A stretch of 64,000 bases of DNA from Endozoicomonas montiporae CL-33 (GCF_001583435.1 NZ_CP013251.1:3981215-4045214); one strand, 5' to 3'; numbered from the stretch's first letter, positions 27,543-37,713 are shown. The notes: generated from the sequence alone by a model not told the origin. Numbers and translations are program-made.

Positions 27543-28304
27543 ATGAAACTGATAATCAATGCAGACGATTTCGGCCTGAGCCCGGGCGTCAATTACGGCA
27601 TCATAGATGCTTTTCGTTCAGGTGTTGTTCGCTCTACCACCATGATGATTGGGATGCCAGGGGAAGCTCACGGTGTTGAACTGGCAAAAGCCAATCCACA
27701 ACTGGCTGTCGGTATTCATTTGCGTCTGACTGCCGGAAAACCTTTGTGCAAAAACCTGACGACACTGGTCGATTCATCCGGACAGTTTCTCGATCAGCTG
27801 AGTTTCTACAGCAATAATACGCTTTGCCCAAAAGAAATTGAGCAAGAATTCCGGGCCCAGATTGAACACTTCATCGGACTCGGGCTGACACCTTCGCATC
27901 TGGATGGCCACCATCACTGTTATGGTCACCCTATTGCTCAACCCGTCATTAAACAGCTTTCCACAGAGTACGGCATCCCTTACCGAACGGTAGATTCCAG
28001 TGAAGTGACTCAAATCAGGGATTACAGCTATCGCTTTACCGATCACTTCTACGGTGATGTCAGTCTGGACATGCTGCTGAACATTGTTGATGAAGAGCTG
28101 AACACCCGGGGACACAATACCCTTCTTGAAGTAATGTGCCATCCGGCCTACATCGACCCCGAACTCATGAAGGCCAGTTCTTACACACAGGCCAGAGTAA
28201 CAGAGTTTGAAATTCTGACCTCGGACGCGCTTACAAAGGCTCTGCAACAGAGAGAAATAGAGCTGACAGACTACAACGAGGTCACCAGACTCAGAAACGC
28301 CTGA
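27543..28304 (+). CDS. chbG: Chitooligosaccharide deacetylase ChbG (YdjC family)
   Basis: Removes one acetyl group from N,N'-diacetylchitobiose-6-phosphate, needed for induction and hydrolysis by ChbF in E. coli. The ATG at 27543 (MKLIINADDFGLSPGVN) gives 253 residues (E. coli 249). Metal ligands are visible as the Asp in NADDFG and the His residues in HLDGHHHCYGHP. The EVMCHPAYIDPEL motif near the end is also conserved. It begins 58 bases after chbF and closes the chb cluster; a MITE lies about 280 bases downstream. Confidence 0.93.
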   Translation: MKLIINADDFGLSPGVNYGIIDAFRSGVVRSTTMMIGMPGEAHGVELAKANPQLAVGIHLRLTAGKPLCKNLTTLVDSSGQFLDQLSFYSNNTLCPKEIEQEFRAQIEHFIGLGLTPSHLDGHHHCYGHPIAQPVIKQLSTEYGIPYRTVDSSEVTQIRDYSYRFTDHFYGDVSLDMLLNIVDEELNTRGHNTLLEVMCHPAYIDPELMKASSYTQARVTEFEILTSDALTKALQQREIELTDYNEVTRLRNA

Positions 28305-28585
28305 AAGGCTCTTCAATACGATCTGACAAAACAGCAACTCAACTCCACCGGGCGAAACAGAAAAAAAGCTCTTCCCTTCCCCGGCTGGAGAACCGAGCCC
28401 TCATTTTCAGATAAACTTTTTAGCCCGAACCCCAAAAGAAACAAGCCTGATTTTACCTCCACCAAACCGGAATACATAAAGCAGAGCTTTAATTTACTCT
28501 GCGAGAATGAGATTGCCGAGTCACACATTTAGTCTATGCTTCCAGAGTTTTACCTCTTAACTTGCAGCGTTATTTTCTCCACTAA

Positions 28586-28745
28586 TACCAATTCCGCTTT
28601 CTAAATATGACCATGAGCAAGTCATTCTGAGTCGCGGGACAAGGCGGAACGACGAGTAATAGCAAGAGCTATTGCGAGGAGTTCCAACGCAGCTCACGTG
28701 ATTCAGAATGGCTGCGCAATTCATGTTTAGAAGGTGGATTTGGTA
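28586..28745. mobile_element. MITE family 1, copy 1 (160 bp)
   Basis: Inverted ends TACCAATTCC...TTGGTA flanked by TAA duplications (28583-28585, 28746-28748). It shares its ends and most of its interior with 59697-59889. It lies in the 495-bp gap between chbG and the first ptsG paralogue, just upstream of that gene's promoter region. It carries no ORF. Nothing else was recognised in the gap. Confidence 0.85.
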
Positions 28746-28799
28746 TAAGACACGACTCTGACGTTGCTGCCCAGCAGAATCCTTCTGGAGTTTTTCCCC

Positions 28800-30230
28800 A
28801 TGGTTAAAACTGTGTTCGGCACACTGCAGAAAATTGGTCGAGCACTGATGTTACCCGTAGCCGTACTGCCTGTAGCAGGCATACTGCTCGGCGTAGGCAG
28901 TGCCGGTTTTTCCTTTATACCAGACCTTATGTCCAGCGTTATGGCGCAGGCGGGCGGGATGGTGTTTGGCAATCTGCCCATCATCTTTGCGATTGGTACT
29001 GCCATAGGCTTGTCCGAGAATGACGGCGTTGCCTCCGTTGCTGCCGTTGTGGGCTATGTTGTCATGCTGGGAACCATGGGGGTCATGGCTCAGCAGCTGG
29101 GCGTAGAACCCAGTGTCATCATGGGGGTAGACTCCATTGATACGGGCGTTTTTGGCGGGATTCTGGCAGGTCTTCTGGCCTCTGTGATGTTCAACCGGTA
29201 TTACAAAATCCAGCTACCCGAATACCTGGGTTTCTTTGCCGGAAAACGCTTTGTTCCAATCATAACGGCGCTGTGGGCCATTATCCTCGGTGGGGTACTG
29301 AGCTTTATCTGGCCTTCAATTCATGAAGGCATTGATGCGTTCTCCCGATGGTCTGTAACCGAAAACCCTGTACTGGCCGGATTTGTTTACGGCGTGGTTG
29401 AACGAGGCCTGATTCCTTTTGGTCTGCACCATATCTGGAACGTGCCCTTCCACATGGAAATGGGTCAGTACATCGACAGTGCCGGCAATGTGTACACCGG
29501 TGATATCGGGCGCTTCTTTGCAGGCGACCCCACTGCCGGTTTTCTGGCTGGCGGCTATCTGTTCAAGATGTTCGGACTCCCTGCTGCTGCCATTGCCATG
29601 TGGCACTGTGCCAAACCCAAAAACCGGGCAGCTGTTGGCGGCATAATGGTATCTGCCGCCCTGACATCCCTGTTAACCGGTATTACCGAACCCATCGAAT
29701 TCTCATTCCTGTTTGTCGCGCCCATTCTTTATGTTATCCACGCATTCCTGGCGGGTCTGGCATTTGCCATTACCAACTATCTGGATGTAAAAATGGCGAT
29801 GTCATTCTCCAACGGAATGATTGACTATGTTCTTTACTACACCATTGCCACCAAACCTTCCTGGATCATTGGCCTTGGTCTGGTTTATGCCGCCGTGTAT
29901 TACAGCGTGTTCCGGATCGCCATTCTGGCTCTGGACTTAAAAACTCCGGGACGCGAAGAGGAAACCCGTAAAGGTAAAGTGGAAGTTTCACCGGAACTGG
30001 CAAGAAACCTTGTGGAAGCATTTGGCGGCAAAGGCAATATCAAAAACCTTGACGCCTGCATCACCCGCCTGAGAATTACCGTTAACTCCGTAGAGGATGT
30101 CGATCAGGATCGAATAAAATCGCTGGGAGCTACGGCCGTTGTCGTCGTTGGAAAAAACATGCAGGCGATTTTCGGGCCGCAGTCAGACAACATCCGAACC
30201 GAAATGCAGGAAGCCATCAAAACCATGTGA
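28800..30230 (+). CDS. ptsG: PTS glucose-family EIICB, PtsG paralogue 1
   Basis: Imports and phosphorylates glucose or a related hexose. The 476-residue product (E. coli PtsG 477) has an EIIC part with about ten membrane segments (residues 1-385), including [26 protein letters not shown] and the sugar-site [10 protein letters not shown]. The EIIB domain (about 395-476) has the phosphorylated Cys420 in LDACITRLR. No EIIA domain is fused, so it depends on the separate Crr. The start at 28800 matches other PtsG proteins; an upstream frame adds 12 residues. It lies after a MITE and beside the chb cluster, and could take up GlcN, GlcNAc or glucose. Confidence 0.9.
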   Translation: MVKTVFGTLQKIGRALMLPVAVLPVAGILLGVGSAGFSFIPDLMSSVMAQAGGMVFGNLPIIFAIGTAIGLSENDGVASVAAVVGYVVMLGTMGVMAQQLGVEPSVIMGVDSIDTGVFGGILAGLLASVMFNRYYKIQLPEYLGFFAGKRFVPIITALWAIILGGVLSFIWPSIHEGIDAFSRWSVTENPVLAGFVYGVVERGLIPFGLHHIWNVPFHMEMGQYIDSAGNVYTGDIGRFFAGDPTAGFLAGGYLFKMFGLPAAAIAMWHCAKPKNRAAVGGIMVSAALTSLLTGITEPIEFSFLFVAPILYVIHAFLAGLAFAITNYLDVKMAMSFSNGMIDYVLYYTIATKPSWIIGLGLVYAAVYYSVFRIAILALDLKTPGREEETRKGKVEVSPELARNLVEAFGGKGNIKNLDACITRLRITVNSVEDVDQDRIKSLGATAVVVVGKNMQAIFGPQSDNIRTEMQEAIKTM

Positions 30231-30236
30231 TAGATC

Positions 30237-30360
30237 AATGGCGCAGACTTAAGCATCAAACCTTTAAAAACAAAGGGCTGTAGGTTGGGACGAACGAAGT
30301 GACTCCCAACACGGTGAGTCAGTTGGTAGGCATAGTGCTTACCCTTAAGTCAGTGCCATT
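30237..30360. repeat. Inverted-repeat element family 4, copy 1
   Basis: The ends AATGGCGCAGACTTAAG and CTTAAGTCAGTGCCATT are inverted with two mismatches. The interior carries GTAGGTTGGGACGA...TCCCAACACGGTGA, which recurs in both orientations at 49096-49330. It sits 6 bases after the ptsG paralogue 1 stop codon. Confidence 0.75.
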
Positions 30361-30377
30361 AATTTCAGGACTACTCC

Positions 30378-31115
30378 TTAACACTCTCCAAAACTCTTCT
30401 GACCGATCATTTCCACACATTTAGACGACACATTCCCTTCTTCCAGAACTCCGCTATAAGCATGAAGACTGACACGACCCGTTACTGGCAACTGACTCAA
30501 CAAACTGTGACTGTTCGCAGGAGTGATGCCGCCACCTATAACGATTTCAATAGCATTACCCGCCTGAGTAATAAGCTGCCTCAGTAAGGAAATGCCTTTC
30601 AGCGCGCTTGCATCAGAGCCCCACGGCATTCCACTGGTCAATACACGATCAACACCGTATTGCATAAGAATATCCAGAGAACGAACAGGCTCCACAGTGG
30701 CATCAAAAGCCCGGTGAAACGTGGTTTTCAAGTTGAGTCCTCTTGTCACATCCAGCAATCGCTCCAACAAACCTTCATCAATGCCATGATCACGGGCTCT
30801 CAACCCGCCAAACACAACACCATCAGCGCCAGCCTGTGCAGCCATTTCTATCTGCCTGACCATGACATCACTTTCTTCAAGACTGTAGAAAAAATGACCG
30901 GAACGTGGACGAACCATCACCATGAGACCATCAGACTCAAAAGACTGTCTGGCCGCATGGATGTGTTCAACGGCAGGGGTCAGACCATCCTCTTCCATGG
31001 CCGCACACAGCTCTATTCGACTCGCGCCACCCTGTTCAGCGGCACAAACTGCACGCCGAACATACGCTTCACTCTGGCTATTAACACAAATTTCTACTTC
31101 AACGTTTCGCAACAT
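30378..31115 (-). CDS. cutC: CutC family protein
   Basis: A TIM-barrel protein of the CutC family. It was named for copper homeostasis, but its enzymatic role is unsettled. Conserved segments are EICVNSQSEAYVRRAVCAAEQGGASRIELC at the start, MVRPRSGHFFYS, the GADGVVFGGL segment, TFHRAFDAT and the closing GGGITPAN. Its 245 residues equal the family length (E. coli 248). It lies convergent with the ptsG paralogue across a short repeat, with no visible operon partner. In GlcNAc and sugar loci, CutC neighbours are not rare, but no link is shown here. Confidence 0.9.
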   Translation of the reverse strand: MLRNVEVEICVNSQSEAYVRRAVCAAEQGGASRIELCAAMEEDGLTPAVEHIHAARQSFESDGLMVMVRPRSGHFFYSLEESDVMVRQIEMAAQAGADGVVFGGLRARDHGIDEGLLERLLDVTRGLNLKTTFHRAFDATVEPVRSLDILMQYGVDRVLTSGMPWGSDASALKGISLLRQLITQAGNAIEIVIGGGITPANSHSLLSQLPVTGRVSLHAYSGVLEEGNVSSKCVEMIGQKSFGEC

Positions 31116-31222
31116 GCCAACTACTCCAAAGCCCTGCTAAGAACATTAACAGCGAATAGCGGAAGGGTGTTGATTTAAATCACTCTTTGGAAGGGAGACA
31201 CTGACTGTTGAGCCAGTGGCAA

Positions 31223-31996
31223 TCAGAACGGCTTACCGGTCATGCGCTTTGCACTGTCAATCAGAACCTTGTTCAAATCCTGAATTTCCTGATGCAACTC
31301 CATAACCCCTTTTCGGGCTTTCACCCGAATTTTTCTGGCAGGCTTTCCGGTCATCAGCACCGGCGCCTCAATTTCATAATCAATGTATTCATGTTCCGGG
31401 TATTCTGAATACGCCTGTTCCGGTGCTGGCTCAGCCTCTGGTGTTTCTTTAGTCTTGTCATAATCATTGAATTTAGGAGCGGGCACCATTTTCCCTACCC
31501 CCTTCAAAGCCCGACGAATCAGCACATCGCCCAGCTCGGCTTCCACTTCTCTTAGCTGATGAATAGCCTCATTCTTTTCTGTCTGAGCTTTCTTTGCTGT
31601 TTCCGCCCGAAGACGGTCTTTTTCTTTCGCCTTTCGCTCTTTATCTTCCAGTTGTGCCAGACGGTCACGCAGCTGATCCTGATAATCAAGCAGGTCTCCG
31701 ATACTCATAGACCGGACAGATTTCCCGGAATTGACAGGTGCCTCAGGCTGCTGTTGGGCTGAACCTTCAGAATCATCATTTTCAACAGGCCGCTTAAAAT
31801 CAAAGCCCATCGCATTCAACTTGCGAACCATTTCATCGATCTCGGCCTGACGCGCATCATTGGCTGCTTTAATACGATCCTGATCACTTTCCTGAACAGG
31901 TGGTGTTTGCGATTGTCTTGAATCCACCGGCACAGCCCAGACAGGAACCGCCAGCAGACAAAGAAGTGTCAAGGGTAAGACAGGTAATGCTTTCAT
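31223..31996 (-). CDS. Secreted coiled-coil hypothetical protein
   Basis: A 257-residue protein with a signal peptide from the ATG at 31996 (core about residues 4-20, cleavage after PVWAVP). The interior is a highly charged coiled coil: an Asp/Gln/Lys stretch at 30-60, then a Lys/Glu/Arg-rich heptad region around 95-155 (LEDKERKAKEKDRLRAE). The C-terminal part is Pro/Glu-rich and then basic, with a short helix. It resembles periplasmic scaffolding or YbgF/TolB-partner-like coiled coils in general features, but no family is claimed. It sits between cutC and crr on the same strand. Confidence 0.6.
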   Translation of the reverse strand: MKALPVLPLTLLCLLAVPVWAVPVDSRQSQTPPVQESDQDRIKAANDARQAEIDEMVRKLNAMGFDFKRPVENDDSEGSAQQQPEAPVNSGKSVRSMSIGDLLDYQDQLRDRLAQLEDKERKAKEKDRLRAETAKKAQTEKNEAIHQLREVEAELGDVLIRRALKGVGKMVPAPKFNDYDKTKETPEAEPAPEQAYSEYPEHEYIDYEIEAPVLMTGKPARKIRVKARKGVMELHQEIQDLNKVLIDSAKRMTGKPF

Positions 31997-32147
31997 ACTG
32001 ATCCAGTCCATTGGTCGTTGATGTCATCGAAAATGACGTTTATAAACTGGACGAAAGCTTAGTTCAGAAGTAAGCATTCATCACTGACAGGCTGGTTAGG
32101 AATACTGACAATGAGGAGAAGAAGGAGAACAGAGGTAAGGAGAAGAC

Positions 32148-32172
32148 AGCCCCCGTTAAGTGCACGGGGGCT
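32148..32172 (-). terminator. Hairpin after crr
   Basis: AGCCCCCGT and ACGGGGGCT form a 9-bp GC-rich stem 22 bases after the crr stop codon. The following minus-strand bases are T-rich but not a T-run. Confidence 0.6.
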
Positions 32173-32193
32173 GAAAAGGCAATGAAGTAGAAT

Positions 32194-32700
32194 TTACTTC
32201 ATTTTAACCACGAGCAGGTCGCTAGCACCTTCAGTCACTGCACCGGTAGACTTCTCCAGAGACTCAACGTCGTCCATGTTGGAGATAACAACCGGAGTGA
32301 TAACGCTGTTGGCGTTAGCTTTCAGGAATTCCAGGTCCACTTCGATGATGGTGTCGCCAGCTTTTACAGTCTGACCTTCGGAAGCGATACGCTTGAAACC
32401 TTCACCCTTCAGTTCAACGGTGTCGATACCGAAGTGAACAAACAGCTCAACGCCGGAAGGAGTTTCCATGCTGAAAGCGTGGTTGGTTTCAAAGATTTTG
32501 CCGATTTCACCGTCGCAAGGTGCAACCATCTTGTTACCAGTCGGGTTGATGGCAATGCCGTCGCCTACTACTTTCTCGGAAAATACCGCGTCTGGCACTT
32601 CTTCGATTGGCAGGATTTCACCCGTCAGAGGTGACTTGATCACAGTGCCTTCTTCGCCACCGAGACCCATGCTTTTCTTGATTGAATCGAACAGACCCAT
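32194..32700 (-). CDS. crr: Glucose-specific PTS enzyme EIIA (Crr)
   Basis: The cytoplasmic EIIA phosphocarrier that serves the PtsG and NagE-type EIICB proteins in this window, and a candidate regulator of transport. Its 168 residues match E. coli Crr (169). The phosphorylated His89 is in ELFVHFGIDTVEL, and the partner His74 is in ETNHAFSMETP. MVAPCDGEIGKIF and SPLTGEILPIEEVPD are also typical. Crr is on the same strand as ptsH and ptsI but is separated from them by about 5 and 20 kb. Codon usage looks highly optimised, consistent with strong expression. Confidence 0.96.
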   Translation of the reverse strand: MGLFDSIKKSMGLGGEEGTVIKSPLTGEILPIEEVPDAVFSEKVVGDGIAINPTGNKMVAPCDGEIGKIFETNHAFSMETPSGVELFVHFGIDTVELKGEGFKRIASEGQTVKAGDTIIEVDLEFLKANANSVITPVVISNMDDVESLEKSTGAVTEGASDLLVVKMK

Positions 32701-32827
32701 ACTACTTATCCCACATAATAAGATGGATTGGATTTTAGACGGTTATAAGTACTCAGCCATGCTGAATACTTATAACCCTTTCTCTGAATTAACGATGGCT
32801 CTGGCTGCATCCAGAGTCTTCGTTAAC

Positions 32828-32853
32828 AAAAAAACGCCCCGCCTTGGCGGGGC
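32828..32853 (-). terminator. Intrinsic terminator after pfkA
   Basis: GCCCCGCC and GGCGGGGC form a very stable hairpin, followed on the minus strand by seven T. It is nearly symmetrical, with A-runs and T-runs on both sides, so it may terminate in both directions. Confidence 0.92.
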
Positions 32854-32876
32854 ATTTTTTAATAACTCTCTATTTA

Positions 32877-33857
32877 TCAGACAGTTACGATGTCTGCAAC
32901 TCTCAGCAGATCGTCATCAATCGCATTATGCTTGCTGATGGCTTCTTCCAGAGGCGTGGTCACCACTTTCTGGTCACGAACACCCACCATGACGCCGCTT
33001 ATACCTTCGCGCAGCTTCTCAACGGCTGCAACGCCCAGACGGCTGGCCAGTACACGGTCAACACAGGTCGGCTTGCCACCACGCTGGATATGACCCAGTA
33101 CGGTCACTTTTACTTCGTATTCAGGGAAGCTTTCTTCCACTGCACGACCCAGTTCAACCACACCGCCAATCTTTTCACCTTCAGACACCACGACGATGCT
33201 GGAGGTTTTACCGGCACGACCGCTGTTCTGCAGAGAATCCATCAGCTTATCAACAGAGTGGTCTTCTTCAGGAATCAGGATTTCTTCAGCGCCTGCAGCA
33301 ATACCGCTGTTCAGGGCGATAAAACCTGCATCACGACCCATTACCTCAATCAGGAACAGGCGGTTGTGAGAAGTCGCCGTGTCGCGAATTTTGTCAATCG
33401 CTTCTACCGCTGTATTCAGAGCCGTATCGTAGCCGATGGTGTAATCTGTACCGAAGATATCGTTATCGATAGTGCCCGGAACACCGATACAAGGCATACC
33501 GTGTTCTTTTTCAATCAGCATGGCGCCGGTAAAAGAACCGTCACCACCGATCACAACCAGTCCGTCCAGACCGGCTGCTTTGGCGTTTTCAAACGCCTTG
33601 GTACGGCCTTCAGGCGTACGGAACTCTGCACAACGGGCAGATTTCAGGAAAGTACCACCCTGGTTGATGATATTGGCAACGGAACGGGCGTTAACCTCTT
33701 CCATGTTGTTTTCAATCAGACCCTTGTAGCCTTCATGAATCGCCACCGGCTGAACACCGTAGTAAATGCAGCTGCGTACAACGGAACGAATGGCAGCATT
33801 CATACCCGGAGCATCACCACCCGAAGTTAGAACGCCAATTTTTTTCATCTCTGCCAT
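32877..33857 (-). CDS. pfkA: 6-phosphofructokinase PfkA
   Basis: Commits fructose-6-phosphate to glycolysis, ATP dependent and allosteric. The 326-residue product begins IGVLTSGGDAPGMNAAIRSVV with the ATP site GG. It shows GGDGSFTGA for nucleotide specificity, PGTIDNDIFGTD with the catalytic Asp, EVMGRDAGFIAL for fructose-6-phosphate binding, and ILGHIQRGG with the conserved GHxQRGG motif. The length is that of E. coli PfkA (320). It is separated from pyk by 118 bases on the same strand, and its terminator follows directly. Confidence 0.97.
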   Translation of the reverse strand: MAEMKKIGVLTSGGDAPGMNAAIRSVVRSCIYYGVQPVAIHEGYKGLIENNMEEVNARSVANIINQGGTFLKSARCAEFRTPEGRTKAFENAKAAGLDGLVVIGGDGSFTGAMLIEKEHGMPCIGVPGTIDNDIFGTDYTIGYDTALNTAVEAIDKIRDTATSHNRLFLIEVMGRDAGFIALNSGIAAGAEEILIPEEDHSVDKLMDSLQNSGRAGKTSSIVVVSEGEKIGGVVELGRAVEESFPEYEVKVTVLGHIQRGGKPTCVDRVLASRLGVAAVEKLREGISGVMVGVRDQKVVTTPLEEAISKHNAIDDDLLRVADIVTV

Positions 33858-33975
33858 GGTTCTGTTCGTCTCCCTAGTCTTGAAACTTGTCTGAAACTCG
33901 CGTTACAAGTCGCGTTAATAAAGTATCTTCCGAAAAAGAGTGAAGATGACTCGATGCGCTTTCAGTGCGACGGAT

Positions 33976-35412
33976 TTATTTAACAGTAATGATCTGCATG
34001 GTGTTGGTGCCTCCTTCAACCTCTTCACTCTCCCCTTTGGTCAGAATGATTCGGTCGCCGGGCTCCAGCAAGCCACGCTCTTTCAATTCTTTAATAGCAC
34101 GGTCATTCACTTCAGGACCGTACTTACTGCCACTGTCAAAAGCGACAGCCTCAACACCCCGGTACAGAGCCACACGACGCTCGGTCGTTTTGTAGCGAGT
34201 CAGGGCAATAATGGGCAGTTCCGTATTGATACGGGAAACCCATAAAGGTGTTGCACCGGACTTGGTCAGACAGACAATGGCCTTAACCCCAAGATTATTG
34301 GCCGCATAAGTGGCTGCCAGTGCAATGGCTTCATCTGTTTCTTCAAAACTGCCTACGGCCTCTCGATCCACATGAGCAATCAGTTCAGGATTTTTTTCAG
34401 CACCCGAGCAAATGCGGCACATGGCCTTAACCACTTCATGCGGACGCCTGCCGGTGGCTGTTTCACCCGATAACATCACGGCATCCGTACCATCCAGCAC
34501 GGCATTGGCGACATCAAACACCTCCGCACGGGTCGGCTGGGTGTTGTGTATCATGGATTCCATCATCTGGGTGGCTGTAATCACCGGACGGTTCAGGCGG
34601 CGGGCTTCATTGATCATATTTTTCTGAACGCCAATCAGCTCGGCATCACCAATCTCAACGCCCAGGTCGCCCCGAGCCACCATCACAGCGTCGGATGCCC
34701 GGATAACGGCTTCAAGCAATCCGGGATCAGCCACCACTTCTGCACGTTCAATTTTGGACAGAATACTGGCAGTGCCTCCAGCCTTACGCATTAATTGACG
34801 CGCCAGATGCAAGTCATCAGGGCTGCGGACAAAAGAGACGGCCAGATAATCCACCCCGATATCAGCCGCCAGCTGGATATCAGCTTTATCTTTATCGGTT
34901 AACGCGTCTGCCGATAGTCCACCGCCCGCCAGATTGATGCCTTTGTTGTTTGAGAGTTCGCCACCGTCCAGAGTGGTGGTCACAATGCGCGAACCATCAA
35001 TTTTGATGACCTGCAGGCTCAGGCGGCCATCATCGAGTAACAAAACATCGCCGACTTTGCAGTCATTAGGTAAATCTTTGTATGAGAGTCCAACCCGGGT
35101 TTCATCACCGGCTTCAATAGAAAGCTCTGCATCCAGAACAAATTCTGCCCCGTCGGGCAAATGAATTTTTCCGTTCTGAAAACGACCAATGCGTATCTTA
35201 GGTCCCTGCAGGTCACCCAATATGGCGATACTGCGCCCAAGGCGGGTAGAGATCGTGCGAACCTGTTCCGCACGGGTGCGGTGATCTTCAGCATCACCGT
35301 GGGAAAAATTCAGGCGGACAACATTAACACCAGCCTTTATCAGCTTTGTTAACTGCTCATCGGTCTGCGTAGCAGGACCGAGCGTGGCGACAATTTTCGT
35401 ACGTCTGAGCAT
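33976..35412 (-). CDS. pyk: Pyruvate kinase
   Basis: Transfers phosphate from phosphoenolpyruvate to ADP in the last glycolytic step. The 478-residue product (E. coli PykA 480, PykF 470) has TKIVATLGPATQT and NFSHG at the N terminus. KIERAEVVADP contains the catalytic Lys, MVARGDLGVEIG gives the magnesium ligands, and VITATQMMESMIHNTQPTRAEVFDVANAVLDGTDAVMLSGETA is the signature region. It is followed by pfkA on the same strand. The PykF/PykA distinction (fructose-1,6-bisphosphate or AMP activation) cannot be made from motifs alone. Confidence 0.95.
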   Translation of the reverse strand: MLRRTKIVATLGPATQTDEQLTKLIKAGVNVVRLNFSHGDAEDHRTRAEQVRTISTRLGRSIAILGDLQGPKIRIGRFQNGKIHLPDGAEFVLDAELSIEAGDETRVGLSYKDLPNDCKVGDVLLLDDGRLSLQVIKIDGSRIVTTTLDGGELSNNKGINLAGGGLSADALTDKDKADIQLAADIGVDYLAVSFVRSPDDLHLARQLMRKAGGTASILSKIERAEVVADPGLLEAVIRASDAVMVARGDLGVEIGDAELIGVQKNMINEARRLNRPVITATQMMESMIHNTQPTRAEVFDVANAVLDGTDAVMLSGETATGRRPHEVVKAMCRICSGAEKNPELIAHVDREAVGSFEETDEAIALAATYAANNLGVKAIVCLTKSGATPLWVSRINTELPIIALTRYKTTERRVALYRGVEAVAFDSGSKYGPEVNDRAIKELKERGLLEPGDRIILTKGESEEVEGGTNTMQIITVK

Positions 35413-35944
35413 GCTATCCTCTCAAGTTTGACCTGTGGATCACCTGTGTGGCAATTCAACCGGACTGCTGGATTTTCCTGCCAATGACATTCGTATGACA
35501 GCTTAATGACAACCGGTTGTAGCTCTACAGCTCAATACTCTCCTTTAACGAGCCTTCAACGAGCCATCAACGAGCCCATCAACAAACAATCAGAAAGCCC
35601 GGTTAATGAGCTCATTCGTGATTGATGATTAATGGATACACGGTACGGCAAACAACAGAAAAAAGAAGGCAGTCTCTTGAGACAGTATAGTCTTCGACCT
35701 GTTGTGGGTGATGAACTTTGACCAGCCTGCTCTGTGACAACAGTCAATGTGAACAGATACGTTCGGCCACGAGGGTCTATTCAGAAAACTCTGAAAATAC
35801 GAGCACCGTCTTCTTTTTACTACTGCTCATAACACAGTCCAATTACAACTCATGAAGAAACATTTCGAGTAAAACATGAGTAAAACGGCTGTTTACATCT
35901 TCTGCGGATAAAAAGTGACACTTTTCTTATCCGGCTTTTACAAC
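35413..35944. other. Gap between pyk and the gap terminator
   Basis: About 530 bases without a supported gene. Three imperfect 11-bp tandem units with the core AACGAGCC lie at about 35542-35582. The part next to pyk presumably holds the pyk promoter, but no clear -35/-10 pair was seen. Confidence 0.5.
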
Positions 35945-35945
35945 A

Positions 35946-35977
35946 AAAACACAGGCCCGAAAAAGAGCCTGTGTTTT
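35946..35977 (-). terminator. Intrinsic terminator after gap
   Basis: AAAACACAGGC and GCCTGTGTTTT form an 11-bp stem (10-base loop). Read on the minus strand, the stem's own 3' TTTT leads on into TG TTG. It begins 14 bases after the stop codon at 35992. Confidence 0.88.
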
Positions 35978-35991
35978 CATTCAAACAACAC

Positions 35992-36999
35992 TTAGGCGTT
36001 CATGAAAGCCTTAGCGGTGTCCAGCATACGGTTGGAGAAGCCCCACTCGTTGTCGTACCAGGACATTACCTTAACCAGGTTGCCTTGCACGCGAGTCTGG
36101 GTCGCATCGAAGCTGGAAGAGAACGGGCAATGGTTGAAGTCCATGGAAACCAGAGGCTGGTAGTTCACGTGCAGAACCTTGCTCATAGCTTCGGAAGACT
36201 TGGCCGCAGCAGCAACGATTTCGTTTACTTCTTCAACAGTAGTTTCGCGGCCAGCAACGAAGCTCAGGTCTACCAGAGATACGTTGATGGTAGGTACGCG
36301 AACAGCCATACCGTCGAACTTGCCTTTCAGTTCTGGAACAACCAGACCAACAGCAGCAGCAGCACCAGTAGCAGTCGGGATCATGTTCTGTGCAGCAGCA
36401 CGAGCACGGTACAGGTCGCTATGGTATACGTCAGACAGACGCTGATCATTTGTGTAAGCATGAATAGTCGTCATCAGACCCTTTTCAATGCCCAAAGCAT
36501 CATTCAGCGGCTTGGCAATTGGCGCCAGGCAGTTAGTGGTGCAAGACGCGTTAGAGATAACGGTCATGTCAGAAGTCAGAGTCTCGTGGTTAACACCGTA
36601 AACGATAGTAGCGTCTACGTTAGAACCAGGAGCAGAGATGATTACTTTCTTCGCACCAGCGTCCAGGTGAGGCTGACAAGCGTCCTTGGAACGGAATACG
36701 CCAGTACATTCGAATACTACGTCAACACCCAGCTCAGCCCATGGCAGGTTGGATGGATCGCGCTCGGAGAAAGTTTTGATTTCGTCGCCGTTTACGAACA
36801 GCGCGTTTTCACCTTCTTCAACCTGAGCGTTGAAACGACCGTGTACGGTGTCGTACTTGGTCAGGTGAGTGTTAATTTTTGCATCGCCCAGGTCGTTGAT
36901 AGCAACGATCTGGTATTCATCACGGCGACCTGCTTCATACAGTGCACGCAGAACATTACGGCCGATACGGCCGTAGCCGTTGATAGCGATTTTGATCAT
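35992..36999 (-). CDS. gap: Glyceraldehyde-3-phosphate dehydrogenase
   Basis: Oxidises glyceraldehyde-3-phosphate with NAD and phosphate in glycolysis. The start at 36999 ([20 protein letters not shown]) gives 335 residues, the family length; the frame is open 11 codons upstream. The NAD site [10 protein letters not shown], the ANDLGD-type segment, the catalytic Cys in [12 protein letters not shown] and the His in [10 protein letters not shown] are all present. [12 protein letters not shown] closes the protein. It is closer to the Gap/Epd type with the [14 protein letters not shown] segment than to E. coli GapA, but the function in a glycolysis cluster is clear. It is probably a strongly expressed gene. 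Confidence 0.94.
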   Translation of the reverse strand: MIKIAINGYGRIGRNVLRALYEAGRRDEYQIVAINDLGDAKINTHLTKYDTVHGRFNAQVEEGENALFVNGDEIKTFSERDPSNLPWAELGVDVVFECTGVFRSKDACQPHLDAGAKKVIISAPGSNVDATIVYGVNHETLTSDMTVISNASCTTNCLAPIAKPLNDALGIEKGLMTTIHAYTNDQRLSDVYHSDLYRARAAAQNMIPTATGAAAAVGLVVPELKGKFDGMAVRVPTINVSLVDLSFVAGRETTVEEVNEIVAAAAKSSEAMSKVLHVNYQPLVSMDFNHCPFSSSFDATQTRVQGNLVKVMSWYDNEWGFSNRMLDTAKAFMNA

Positions 37000-37713
37000 G
37001 ACGTCTCCAATACCCTTAGTCACAGCGGACAAGCCGCTATAGCCTTTAGTAAATAGGATTTTTTGAGCGAATGCAGCCTAGTGAAAATACCTACCCATCT
37101 CTACAAACACCTTTAAACACAAGGGTTTACAGAGATTACCAGCCTCACTAAACAAACATTCACACATCAGGACAGCAACAGGCAAGCCGTTCACAGGATA
37201 AACAATGTATACCCAGAACCACTCCAATCATTACAGCAAAATGCACGACAAGACACAGACGTGAACACGCTATATCACCCGGTCAAAAAAACTGATCCTG
37301 ATCAATAAAATCAACTATTGGTCAACCACAGAGCCTGAGTCGAAAATACCCCCAAAACATACCAGCCTGAGAGTTTCCTGAAACAAGCCTGCCCGCTACC
37401 AGTAGCTGTCTGCCTCAGTAGGACAGTTCACAGACGACAAAAAGCCGAGCCACCCCAGCAAGCACCAGCCTTTAAACAACATCATGTTGCAACCTGATAC
37501 TTCCGAGTTTGCTCAGCTTATTCTAGAAGCAATCTCATGCACTTGCTGTGCCTGAGGCTGTTTCCAGTCATTTTTATCTCTTTGCCTGCAGATTGAAATA
37601 TAGCCATCATTAGCGGCTATACCTAACTTTCGATGAGTTTCGACTACAAATCAGTCGTTAAAAGGACCATCAAACATCTGCCGGCCGATCCGGACAGCGG
37701 ATCAGAGAAATCA
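37000..37713. other. Gap between gap and ptsH with an FNR-like box
   Basis: About 700 bases without a supported gene. CTGATCCTGATCAA at 37292-37305 matches the FNR/ANR consensus except for the first base, about 290 bases upstream of the gap start. A weak GATCCG/CGGATC hairpin after ptsH lies near 37685-37700. No other structure was recognised. Confidence 0.5.

Noticed and set aside
32844..33830. Long plus-strand ORF (328 codons) opposite pfkA
   Set aside because: It is an antisense shadow of the highly conserved pfkA gene. Its His/Thr/Asn-rich sequence is the usual result of a biased codon set read on the other strand.
35542..35582. Three AACGAGCC-containing units as a CRISPR-like or iteron array
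   Set aside because: Only three imperfect 11-bp units, without spacers or neighbouring replication or cas genes.
35971..37056. 361-codon plus-strand ORF opposite gap
   Set aside because: Antisense shadow of the gap coding sequence; the sense frame has all GAPDH motifs.
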